From NCBI GenBank assembly GCA_003024985.2, contig PXIH01S0003462.1: a DNA stretch of 10,583 bases; one strand, written 5' to 3'. Below are positions 1 to 7,791 of the stretch, one piece after another; position 1 is the stretch's first letter; each line of letters starts with the position of its first letter. The position numbers were made by a program, and so were the translations under genes. Under the pieces are notes generated by a model. It had not been told where the DNA came from, did no database searches, and worked only from the letters and a program-made list of their open reading frames with translations. This DNA is from Euperipatoides rowelli. Its lineage: Eukaryota > Onychophora > Udeonychophora > Euonychophora > Peripatopsidae.

Positions 1-105
1 ATTTGTGCAAAATTTCCAGCCTCTATTTCTAAAATTGTGGATTTGTATAGTGAACAGACAGACAGACAAGTTTTCATTTTTATATATAAGATATAAGCTG
101 TGTTC
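1..105 (+). mobile_element. possible 3-prime tail of an RTE-like LINE
   Basis: The segment reads TTTGTGCAAAATTTCC, then a short AT-rich stretch, then an ACAG microsatellite at 54-70, then a T-rich run ending TATATATAAGATATAA. Invertebrate RTE-clade LINEs and derived SINEs commonly end this way, with a conserved AAATTT block followed by CAGACAGACAGACA and an AT tail. The call rests on this recalled pattern and not on a protein domain. Only the last ~100 bases would be present, since the window begins inside the element. Target-site duplications cannot be checked. A chance microsatellite next to AT-rich DNA is the alternative. Confidence 0.4.
54..70. repeat. ACAG/CAGA tetranucleotide microsatellite
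   Basis: About four uninterrupted ACAG units. It sits where an RTE-type LINE tail would carry such a run. Confidence 0.8.
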
Positions 106-1251
106 ATTGCAAGTCCCTAAATTTATTTTTAATTATTATTAAAATTCCATTATCTTTTTTCTGTTTTCAAAATACCCCTTAAAAATCTCCTTTTGGAATT
201 ATGTTTCTATCTTGTCTGCACCCCTTACAATACTCTTTCAAAGATCGCCTTAATTGGTTCATATACAGGGACATTGCGGCTACAATTTCACATGTGATTA
301 CTTTGGCTTAGGAAATCCTTTTCATAAAATCATGAGGCAAATCATTTACTGAGGTTCACATGTTAAAGGAATTGTTATTGAAAAATTCTTTACAAAGATC
401 AGTCAACTAACCTTACCAGTCAGTAGTCAAGAGATTAAGCAAATTGTCATTGTTTAAAAGGCAACCAATAAAATTTGCATTAACGTTATGTAGACAAATT
501 GATCAAAATTTTATATTTTTAAGCAAAACATTCTTGTTGATTTTTGTACTTTATTGGATCTTTATAAAACATTCCAATGTTTAAAATTATCAGTTTATTG
601 AAATTTTTTTAATAAATATTTTTTAAGATTGATACACGTGATGGGTCAGATTGATGCACTCTATTTAATAATCTTTTTTTTTAATGCAAAATAAAATTAA
701 GTTAATACAGACATCTCTTTATTGCAAATTATAAGAACTGAGATTAATGGGAAAATTATATATTGAAGAGGTTCTATTTGCCCCTTTAATAACTTTTGGT
801 TTGGGTAAATTCATAATGTCATCCGATATAATAGATGGCTGCTTCATCTTTAACATTTGGGGATACAAATCTAAAAAATGTAGATTTTTCTCCTAAGAAT
901 GATAATTCATACTCTGTCAAACTATAATGAGAAACAACCAGATCTAGATACCGGTAGTACAAAAAAGTTATTTATTTTTTTTCAAATTAATGAGCAAAAA
1001 GTCTTAATCCATAATGTTTTCAGGCATAATATAGTCTCTAGTGTCTATTTCCCCACAAGGTTATGTTATTTTGGGATATTGCTTTCTGAAATTGTGTTTT
1101 TACAGCTTTCATTTTCTAGTCAATTGGTTGATTGTCTTCCTTTTGCTGGTTTTGTTCTAGGGGGGGTCTTGTGGTTATCAGAATAAATGTCACTTGCTTC
1201 AAAATCTTAATCCCCCAAATGCCAAATTATTGAATGACCATATTCCTGGTG
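106..1251. other. gene-free AT-rich stretch
   Basis: I see no supported gene here. A 95-codon ATG-initiated frame at 899-1186 (plus) has no recognisable domain, low-complexity composition and no start or splice context, so it is not called. The only repeat-like item is a GGGTCAGATTGATGCACT block at 643-660, which matches motifs near 4918, 4960 and 5267. Confidence 0.6.
643..660 (+). repeat. dispersed GGGKCAGATTGATG motif, single copy
   Basis: GGGTCAGATTGATGCACT closely matches the arm at 4918-4935 and, in reverse complement, the blocks at 4960-4972 and 5267-5283. It is probably a relic of the same repeat family, since a match of this GC content and length is unlikely by chance in such AT-rich DNA. 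Confidence 0.5.
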
Positions 1252-1287
1252 TTTGATGCACATCAAAGCATAGAGTAAGGAAATATA
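1252..1287 (+). repeat. palindrome plus 20-mer shared in inverted orientation with 4883-4902
   Basis: Positions 1252-1267 form a tight palindrome (TTTGATG, loop CA, CATCAAA). It runs straight into GCATAGAGTAAGGAAATATA at 1268-1287. The same 20 bases occur perfectly on the opposite strand at 4883-4902, also next to a TTTGATGC block. The two sites therefore look like diverged copies of one repeat family in opposite orientation. Confidence 0.7.
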
Positions 1288-1414
1288 GTAGAGGAGAAGT
1301 CTCGGATTAAAATTGAAGCCACCTCACACAAGAGCGTGTGGTGCATTCTGGGACTGATCTAACCTCTACTCAGGACCACCAGAAAGGACTAAAAATCTAA
1401 GATAGTTTGAAAAC

Positions 1415-1471
1415 CAGGGACAACCTTGCTGGACTATTAATAGTCTGTTGTTGTCCATCATATTTGTATTT
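1415..1471 (+). repeat. palindromic dispersed repeat, copy 1
   Basis: Outer arms GGACAAC (1418-1424) and GTTGTCC (1450-1456) enclose a perfect central palindrome GACTATTAATAGTC (1432-1445). The block is followed by CATCATATTTGTATTT. A second copy lies at 2500-2552, identical apart from two substitutions and four extra central bases here. The outer arms could fold into a stem with the inner palindrome as a second hairpin. The function is unknown; it could be a LINE 3-prime UTR stem-loop or a small foldback element. Confidence 0.8.
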
Positions 1472-1520
1472 GTACTCTGCCATTTTGTTTTTAGCACGAG
1501 TTTAACTTTTTTTTCCTTTT

Positions 1521-1727
1521 AAGCAAAACCTTGTAGTAAGGAAACACCATGCCTACTTGATTTAGTTGCAAATAAAATATAAGACTAGCATTAGAAGCAT
1601 TATATTCTGGAACTCTCTCCCTAATGAGATCTTTTTAGAGAAATCCTTTAATAGATTTAAAAGGGAATTGGATATTAATTTATTTAAAAGAGATGATTTT
1701 AATTGCCTCCCTTTGTCTTTTATTTGA
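1521..1727 (+). pseudogene. C-terminal remnant of LINE ORF2 reverse transcriptase
   Basis: Read from 1521 the frame gives NLVVRKHHAY, an internal stop at 1563-1565, then YKTSIRSIIFWNSLPNEI and FNRFKRELDINLFKR, ending at TGA 1725-1727. The W-N-S-L-P block followed by an FK..LD helix is the hallmark of the extreme C-terminus of ORF2 in many animal LINEs, downstream of the RT thumb. The catalytic RT and endonuclease domains are absent and one stop interrupts the frame, so this piece cannot encode an active enzyme. No ATG-initiated frame covers it. A second remnant of the same protein region lies on the minus strand at 7012-7481. Confidence 0.75.
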
Positions 1728-1759
1728 ATTTTTCTTTTGAGTTATTTGGTTGTTTTTAG

Positions 1760-1838
1760 TCTTTTTTTTTTCCTTTTAAAAAAGAAAAAAAAAAGGGGGG
1801 GGGGGGAGAAAGTGAGAGAGAAAAAGGAGGAAAAGGAA
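1760..1838 (+). repeat. polypyrimidine/polypurine mirror tract with a G12 run
   Basis: A pyrimidine tract at 1760-1777 switches to a purine tract at 1778-1838, broken only by T at 1813. It includes twelve consecutive G at 1795-1806. The T-rich and A-rich halves are complementary and could form a hairpin. Tracts like this can adopt triplex DNA and are prone to polymerase slippage, which fits the two n bases downstream at 1886 and 1892. It lies in the putative 3-prime UTR of the LINE. Confidence 0.85.
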
Positions 1839-2107
1839 TTTTTTTTTGATTCTCTTGTTTTTGTAATTTTGAAATCTTGTTTTTTNTTTTTNTTTTTTGT
1901 TTTGAAGTTAATTTGCAATATTGACGACTGCTTTTATTTTGAAATTTTCTAAATGTATGTTTTCTAAACTCATGAATTTTGATTTTTTTTTAACCTGTTT
2001 GCATTTTCTTCTTTTATCAGTGATACTTATGTTGTTTTGTTATGATACTAAGATCTGTAAAAATCATTTTCTGATTTACACAGTAAATAAAATAAATATA
2101 TAAATAT

Positions 2108-2499
2108 CCGCCTACATTACTTTGCTAAATGTATTATCAGAAAATATAACACTGATAGACAGCTATTTAACAAACTTGTAAAATTTAAAGGACAATAGGC
2201 TTAATAATTCTGTTTTTGTACATAACGACAGAATTAATTTAAAGATAGGCAGAAAAAAATATTTGTTCAGACAATTCAAACTGTGATTTAACTAGGCTAA
2301 TTAGTAACATGGAACTAAAATAAACTTATTTAATCTTTTAAACCAATCAATTATGGCATGGGTTATGATTTACTAATGATTTGAACTCAACCATAATTAC
2401 AAACTAAATTGAATCAGCTATAATTACTATAAAAAGTATTTCAAAATCAAATAACAGATTAAGTGTTTATTATTATTATGAGACCTATTAACTTTTGAA
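2108..2499. other. gene-free AT-rich stretch
   Basis: No frame, RNA gene or element could be supported. A TAGGCTA heptamer occurs at 2293-2299, one of a series scattered over the window. Confidence 0.6.
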
Positions 2500-2552
2500 C
2501 AGGGACAACCTCGCTGGACTATAGTCTGTTGTTGTCCATCATATTTTTATTT
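2500..2552 (+). repeat. palindromic dispersed repeat, copy 2
   Basis: Same layout as copy 1 at 1415-1471: outer arms GGACAAC (2503-2509) and GTTGTCC (2531-2537), then CATCATATTTTTATTT. The central palindrome is GACTATAGTC (2517-2526). It lacks four bases relative to copy 1 but keeps perfect dyad symmetry. Both copies are in the same orientation, about 1.08 kb apart, flanking the LINE 3-prime end. Confidence 0.8.
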
Positions 2553-3394
2553 AACATGTACAAAAATGAAATTTATAATTTTGCTATCCCTAATGAAGGG
2601 TTACTAGGATAGAATCAAATTACAAACAGTGATCGAGTGTTTTGAATTACCGTAACATAACATTTCTCGGCCAAGGTTAGGTAAAGTTCACCATCATCAA
2701 AGAAATGTACCATCACCAAAATTAAGCTTTTAGATCACTAAAAGAAATTCCTCCCTCTCACACTTCACCCAAAAAAAATATATATATATAAACAAATTCT
2801 AAACTCTGTCTAGCTTCTTTGAATTAAGTTGAATCCCCATAAATTGAAAGAAAGAAGCCTGCGATTTAAGAACAAAAAAGTGATTATTAAATGATTATTA
2901 CAAAATAATCATGGACGAGCCAAGTCATTATAGTCAGATAAATATAAGCTTTTGCGTCCAGTTTTTAATAGGCAATAAACAGTCAATATTTCATTATCAA
3001 AAATCATAATGAATTAAAAATTAGGTTAGGAACTTTAAAAAGTAATCTTAAGGGCTTGATATAAAGCCTGTCATGCTTTGAAGGTGTTTAAAAAAAGATT
3101 TGAAAAAAAAAATCCTAGGCAAGCAATACATTAACTTTAAAGTAGTCTTACCAGCTGGTCCCTTGTTACAACACTATATCCATTCTATATCAGAATTCGA
3201 AACAGTATTTGAACCCAGTCTTGGAAGTGGACAACATAGGGGAATTAATATAAAACACAATATTACACATCAAATTTTAAATAACTTTAGTACTTTACCA
3301 TAATTTACAGTCCTTTATTACTAATGTTTCTCTTAGGCTATGTTATTTTTTGCAAATTAAAATAATATTTTTTAATAATTTAAAAATAATTTGG
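2553..3394. other. gene-free AT-rich stretch with one higher-complexity island
   Basis: It contains a short (TA)n run at about 2779-2790 and no supported gene. The island at about 3115-3250 has more even base composition. On the minus strand it carries a splice-donor-like CAGCTG/GTAAGA (near 3148-3156) and a short peptide resembling a P-loop (KGPAGKTTLK). Stops interrupt every extended minus-strand reading, so no exon is called. Confidence 0.5.
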
Positions 3395-4086
3395 TGTAAG
3401 ATGACTGGTTTGGGAGGGGGTGAAATGTGTCACTTTGAAACAAGAGAAATGCAAAGGAGGGGTATTATGAAAAAAATATAGGGAATCATTTATGGACAAA
3501 TATCCAAAATTTCATTAAAATTGACAATCTGTTAGGCCATTTTTATTTATACGGTAATATTTAAAGGCATTTATTATTTAGTCATTTTTGTTATAGGCCT
3601 ATACAAATTTGAAAATATTTTCCTGTTTATTTAAAAATCAGCCAAAAGATTAAAATTTTTATTTTTAAATGACTTTAACACTAAATGCAATTGTAAATTT
3701 CAATAGGAAAATTAACATTTTGCTACTGTAGCCTACATGAGATGGTCCCCTCTTTAAGTAATATGAAAAAAAAAACACAAACTATCTTATAAAAAAATTA
3801 TACCTATCTACCTTGATGATTGAAAAAAAAAGTAAAAAAAAAAAAAAATAGCCTAATGGAAAGATATAACTCAAATGTTTATACGTTAAAAATATTGTTT
3901 CATTAAATTTAGAAGCACACTTATTTCGAAAGTGTAAAGAATATTATGCATTCTGTGTCAGATCTTTATTTGAAAATCAAGTTTAATGTAAATTTTTAAA
4001 AGTTACATTCTTATGAAGAAGAAAAACAAGAAATCTAATAGAGATTGCACTGGCGAATGGAAGTTATTGGAGATTGTAGGTTAGAA
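3395..4086 (+). repeat. 0.7-kb duplicated segment, copy A
   Basis: This segment matches 4088-4800 along its whole length. The first ~55 bases (from TGTAAGATGACTGG) and the last ~43 (ending GTAGGTTAGAA) are identical between copies, while the middle differs by scattered substitutions (roughly 5-7 % by eye) and many small indels. Copy A has an 8-base TAGGCCTA insertion at 3594-3601 and lacks a 28-base block found in copy B. No open frame is conserved between copies, so it is probably non-coding. It ends directly at an n (4087). Confidence 0.9.
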
Positions 4087-4087
4087 N
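4087..4087. other. ambiguous base at the duplication junction
   Basis: A single n separates the last base of copy A from the first base of copy B. Some assemblers write one n for a zero-length or negative gap between contigs whose ends overlap. The position is exactly at the unit boundary, which suggests an unmerged contig overlap. Confidence 0.7.
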
Positions 4088-4800
4088 TGTAAGATGACTG
4101 GTTTGGGAGGGGGTGAAATGTGTCACTTTGAAACAAGAGAAAAGTAAAGGAGATTTTATGAAAAAATATAGGAAATCATTTATGCACAAATCATTAGAAT
4201 ATACAAATAAAGTAATAATATCCAAAATTTCATTAAAATTGACAATCTCTTAGGCCATTTTTATTTATAATATTTATTTAGGCATTTATTATTTAGGCAT
4301 TTTTGTTATACAAATTTAAAAATGTTTTCCTGTTTGTTTAAAAATCAGCCAAAAGATTAAAAATTTTATTTAATGACTAACACTAAATGCAATTGTAAAT
4401 TTCAATAGGAAAATTAACATTTTGCTACTATACATGAGATGGTTCCCTCTCTAAGTAATAATAAAAAAAAACATGAACTATCTTATAAAAAAAATTAATT
4501 AAAGTAATTAAATACTTTATCTACCTTGATGATTGAAAAAAAAAAAAATAAAATAAAACCTTATGGAAACAGATATTACAACTCAATGTTTATATGTTGA
4601 AAATATTGTTCATTAAGTTTAGAAGCATACTTATTTCAAAAGTGGAAAGAATATTTTATGCATTCTGTGTCACATCTTTTTTGAAAATCAAGTTTAATGT
4701 TGTAGATTTTTAAAAGTTACATTCTTATGAAGAAGAAAAACAAGAAATCTCATAGTCATTGCACTGGCGAATGGAAGTTATTGGAGATTGTAGGTTAGAA
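4088..4800 (+). repeat. 0.7-kb duplicated segment, copy B
   Basis: Second copy of the segment at 3395-4086, same orientation and directly adjacent. It carries a 28-base block at 4191-4218 that copy A lacks. It lacks the TAGGCCTA insertion and has a different A-rich run near 4530-4556. After its last shared base the sequence continues with CCGTCACATAATGC, not found elsewhere in the window. Two readings are possible: a tandem duplication, or the two haplotypes of one locus placed in series. Confidence 0.9.
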
Positions 4801-4873
4801 CCGTCACATAATGCAATATGCGGTCTGCCGGGAAAATGGCTTCACTTGAAAGCATAATGGTAGATAGGCAGGG

Positions 4874-5290
4874 GCGTCTCTATATATTTCCTTACTCTAT
4901 GCATCAAAGTACCCCAAGGGGCAGATTGATGTGCATTAAAGTACCCCAGCCATTACTGTATCAATCTGCCCCCCCCAAACAAACATTACCAATAAAAATA
5001 AATAAACGAACAAACATGTAACGAATGCATTAATTGACACCTTAATTCAATTAAACAATAGTTTAACTTACCAACACTTCAACCTATAACAATGAAATAT
5101 GTTATCACATAAAATGTTTGAAAATATTTGCCTAACAATTACTTTTATAATATATACTGTACAACTGGACTGGAATGTCTCTATTCTCTTTGTTAGCAGC
5201 TCTAGTGTCTTTTTTTAATTAATCAATGAACTATAAAAATGGCACCATTTTTTAATAAATGTGGTTGCATCAATGTGCCCCACTTTCCCC
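4874..5290 (-). repeat. GGGGCAGATTGATG repeat cluster, possibly one element
   Basis: On the minus strand this region begins with GGGGAAAGTGGGGCACATTG (to 5290). It contains GGGGCAGATTGAT (4960-4972), then GGGGTACTTTAATGCA, ATCAATCTGCCCC (4918-4930), GGGGTACTTTGATGCA and TAGAGTAAGGAAATATA, and ends near ACGCCCCTGCC (4869-4879). These are diverged copies of one GGGG-start motif in both orientations. The 13-base arms 4918-4930 and 4960-4972 are perfect inverted repeats around a 29-base loop. Another part matches 1268-1287. I do not recognise the family and see no coding capacity; a non-autonomous DNA element is the likeliest identity. Confidence 0.5.
4918..4972. repeat. 13-bp perfect inverted repeat
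   Basis: GGGGCAGATTGAT at 4918-4930 pairs perfectly with ATCAATCTGCCCC at 4960-4972, leaving a 29-base loop that includes GTACCCC. Pairing does not extend beyond 13 bases on either side. Confidence 0.9.
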
Positions 5291-5483
5291 TATAATGTGT
5301 ACAGAAATATGCTAAATAAAGAAATGAACTAAAGTTTTGTAAACTATTTTTTTATTTCACACTAAAAAAATTAAACAACTTATCACTTTATAGAAATTAA
5401 AACAGCAAAATATCTAAGTACTGTATTTTTACCACTAACATCCTTAAGCTCGATGCTAACATCCATAAGAATGGAGTCGCCAT

Positions 5484-5726
5484 TGATTTAAAAATGCACT
5501 AGCATCTGGATCCCAAATATGCATTTCCTTCAGCCCAAAACTAAACAATATATAATAATGTAAAATTTTTTGCTGATTTATTAAATCATATTAAGTGGGT
5601 GAAAATCCCCTTTAAAAAAAAAAATAACACCATACTGCAGCTAAAACTAAAGCCGACCTCTGATTGTCTGTTTTGGGCTGGATGAAAATGCATATCTGGG
5701 ATACAGAAGCGAGTGTATAAACATCA
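5484..5726. mobile_element. foldback element with ~58-bp imperfect inverted arms
   Basis: The left arm (5484-5541) and the reverse complement of the right arm (5670-5726) align along their length. Shared blocks include CACTMGC, ATCCCARATATGCATTT and CAGCCCAAAAC. The ~128-base centre is AT-rich with a poly-A run. This is the layout of a foldback or MITE-type non-autonomous DNA element, or a decayed inverted duplication. No ORF is present. Target-site duplications are not obvious, and the outer boundaries may lie a few bases beyond those given because similarity fades gradually. Confidence 0.7.
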
Positions 5727-6698
5727 GTCCCGGATGGTTGTGATTCTAAAGATCTGATTGGCTTAAAAAAATGAGAAAATAGAAGCCTTATATACTATAA
5801 GATTAAGTTTAAAATATAGTTTTTTTTTTTTATATTGTCAAACACATCATTCTTTTGAAGAAGAAGAAAATCATCTGAAATAGTTAATCTAGTTAAACTG
5901 GAAGGCTACTGTGAATCGCGCTACTGTTTTGAACTTTTGGATTAGTCTAGATTTTTCCCATCGTGTTTATTTACAAAATTTGTTTGATGCCAGAACTGTT
6001 AATTTGTTTCCGATCCTAGTATAAATTTGTGTGTCATCTAATTTGATCATAAGGACTAAGGAGTCCAATTATGAACTTTTATTTATTCGAAATGCGTTAA
6101 AAATTATTGTTTCTATGCCGAGTTTTGCAACTCCGCGGACAGAATACACTGTGGGATAGACACGAGACAATATACTAAAAATTCATAACTTAAAATATGC
6201 TGAACCTAAACTTTTTGAAACTGTACTTGCAGAACTATATTTATGTAATAGAACTGGTTATGAACAATAAATTAAGTTATATGCACTGTAAAAATTGTTT
6301 TAGTTACTTTAAATACATACTATGCATGTCATCTTACAAATCTTATCCTTATTAATATAAATATAAATCGTCCACACTGTTAAGACTATGTAACTTTGGT
6401 CTTTTGATAAATATTGGTATAAAAGTCAAATTTTGATGTATTTTTCGACCGAATTTAACAAATTGATTAATTAAACAAGCATTTTTTTAAACAAAAATAC
6501 ACATAAATCAATGAAGTTGAAATAGGCATTTATATACCACTTTAAGATGCTTTGCTTTCTGACAGTATGTGTAAGTATACTTTTCAGCTTTACTATTGCT
6601 GTACTTATTCAGAGACTAGGCAAGTATTAATAAAAATGAATTATTGGTTACCAGTATTAAAAATGTATCAAAAAAAAAGGTAAACAGAATGCGTACTA
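5727..6698. other. gene-free AT-rich stretch
   Basis: I see no gene, RNA or mobile element. Minor items are a small hairpin GAGTT/AACTC near 6120-6133 beside a CCGCGG, and an AATAAA near 6266 with no gene upstream to use it. Confidence 0.55.
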
Positions 6699-6723
6699 TT
6701 TTTTTTTTTTTAAAAAAAAAAAA
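6699..6723. repeat. T13-A12 palindromic homopolymer pair
   Basis: Thirteen T (6699-6711) are followed directly by twelve A (6712-6723), flanked by TAC on the left and GTA on the right. It is perfectly self-complementary and a likely site of slippage or assembly error. Confidence 0.9.
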
Positions 6724-6744
6724 GTAATGTTATAAAAATTGAAA

Positions 6745-6813
6745 TAACCGACTATTTAACTGAGTTTCTACATAACCGAACCGATATTGAACCAAACCGA
6801 ATAAATCCAAACC
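6745..6813. repeat. degenerate AACCGA-type repeat tract
   Basis: The motif recurs as AACCGA, AACCGAACCGA, GAACCAAACCGA and ATCCAAACC across ~70 bases, with irregular spacing. It looks like a decayed simple repeat or a relic element end. Nothing indicates coding or telomeric origin. Confidence 0.5.
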
Positions 6814-7011
6814 ATTGTACTCCTATTAGCGTCTAGCCTGGTTTATGTTGATTAGAGTATTCCCGCATTCTAAAAATCATAGCAATTCAATTAAAGGCGT
6901 GTTCGTCTATAGCCAACTTTTTGAATTATTTAAATAATTTGATACTTTTCCGTTCGTCATTAAGCGCATGAAATGAACTATANAGGTGAATAAGCTAAAA
7001 AAATAAAAAAC

Positions 7012-7481
7012 CTATATCATATCCAGATAAGATAGGCTTTTAGTTTTATCCAAGAATTTATCCAATGATTTTTTGAATAAAAATAGATTGTCAAAATTTA
7101 TATTAGCTGCAGGAAGGCTATTCCAAAATTTAGCAGCTCTATGACAAAAGTAATTTGTTCTTATTTAAGTTTTTGACAACTGAAAATCTGATTTTATAAC
7201 AGTGACCCCATAGTAAAAGAACCATCATCCATTACAAAATAATTATCTGCATTTTTTTTTAATACAATAAGTTTGTAGGCTTGGATAAGGTCCCCAGTGA
7301 ACAGTCTTTGTTGAGGGGACTCTATTTTGTGTTTGTGTAAGCATTTCATTCTTTCTATGTAGTTTATATTAAGAAAGCCATGGATCCTTTTAGAGAATTT
7401 ATGAAATAATACATTTAATTTAAATTTGCTGCGGTTATCATTTATTTTGTGTAATTTATTTGTATTTTCTGCAAGTATGAA
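7012..7481 (-). pseudogene. LINE ORF2 reverse transcriptase C-terminal remnant, frameshifted
   Basis: On the minus strand an open segment from 7481 to a stop at 7194-7196 includes NKLHKI, FSKRIHGFLNINYIERMKCL and RLFTGDLIQAYKLI. These match the region after the RT palm in CR1/L2/Jockey-type LINEs, where a helix with RRATK-like residues is followed by Y..RL..L and a RGDLI..YK block. After a frame change the sequence resumes with IRTNYFCHRAAKFWNSLPAA and LFLFKKSLDKFLDK, ending at TAG 7012-7014. The W-N-S-L-P block is at about 7111-7125. No catalytic residues remain. The frameshift and the missing 5-prime part mark it as dead. It is the same protein region as 1521-1727 but clearly diverged, in the opposite orientation, so the two are independent insertions. 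Confidence 0.85.
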
Positions 7482-7766
7482 TTAGCCTAAAAGATTTCAT
7501 TATACAATTGTAAAAATTTGTAATTTTAAAGAAGACAATGAAGGATTTGTTTTACCTTTTAATATTTCTTCCTGCCTCACCATTTCTACACTACGGTATT
7601 TAAAATTTTTAAGCTTTCAAGCTAACAAAATTATTATTTCTACACCCCACTTCTCATAGGGTGAGTAAAAAGTCAATATCTAAAATAGCCTAGGCCTACT
7701 GTATAGTCCAATTCTAAAAATATAATTGCTTAACTTAAGAATGAATACAACACTTAATATCTAGAT

Positions 7767-7791
7767 CAGGGATTCCCAACCTTTTTGTACC
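7767..7791 (+). mobile_element. hAT-like transposon terminus
   Basis: The block starts CAGGGATTCCCAACCTTTTT, the typical form of the terminal inverted repeat of many animal hAT (Charlie-group) elements: CAG, then a TTCCCAACCTTTTT-like core. The eight bases just outside (7759-7766) are ATCTAGAT, which fits the TA-centred, 8-bp target preference of hAT elements. The element should extend to the right, but I found no matching GGTTGGGAATCCCTG end or second ATCTAGAT in the window. The partner end is therefore lost or too diverged. A 65-codon minus-strand frame at 7766-7963 runs through this terminus and is not considered a gene. Confidence 0.55.

Larger units (their letters stand above)
1521..2107 (+). 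mobile_element. LINE (non-LTR retrotransposon) 3-prime end
   Basis: The element holds the end of an ORF2-like reverse-transcriptase frame (to the stop at 1725-1727) and then a ~380-base AT-rich 3-prime UTR. That UTR contains a long purine tract and ends in GTAAATAAAATAAATATATA, a tail of the kind LINEs of the CR1/L2/Jockey type carry. Everything upstream of the last ~70 codons is missing, as expected from 5-prime truncation during target-primed reverse transcription. The 5-prime limit is uncertain, and the palindromic repeat at 1415-1471 may or may not belong to it. Clade assignment beyond non-LTR is inference. Confidence 0.6.

Noticed and set aside
899-1186. 95-codon plus-strand frame from an ATG
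   Set aside because: No recognisable domain, composition of AT-rich random sequence, and no supporting promoter, splice or polyadenylation context. Frames of this length are expected by chance in 10 kb.
1737-1952. 71-codon frame rich in K, E and F
   Set aside because: It only reads through the purine tract and the poly-T runs with ambiguous bases in the LINE 3-prime UTR.
1921-2103. 60-codon plus-strand frame
   Set aside because: It lies in the putative LINE 3-prime UTR, is low complexity and shows no motif.
2375-2395. Minus-strand GAGTTCAAATC resembling a tRNA or SINE B box
   Set aside because: No pairing T-arm stem and no A box at the right distance.
3200-3230. Minus-strand GGGTTCAAATAC resembling a B box
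   Set aside because: Flanking bases do not form the T-arm stem, and no cloverleaf could be drawn.
3115-3230. Minus-strand island considered as a spliced-leader RNA exon ending at GTAAGA
   Set aside because: No convincing Sm site or compact three-stem layout, and no match to a leader I can recall.
3100-3303. 67-codon plus-strand frame containing FEPSLGSG, reminiscent of a methyltransferase glycine motif
   Set aside because: One short motif-like string without the rest of a fold. The stronger signals of the island (splice-like sites) are on the other strand.
4818-5021. 67-codon plus-strand frame
   Set aside because: It runs through the GGGGCAGATTGATG repeat cluster and the C-rich stretch, and has no protein-like features.
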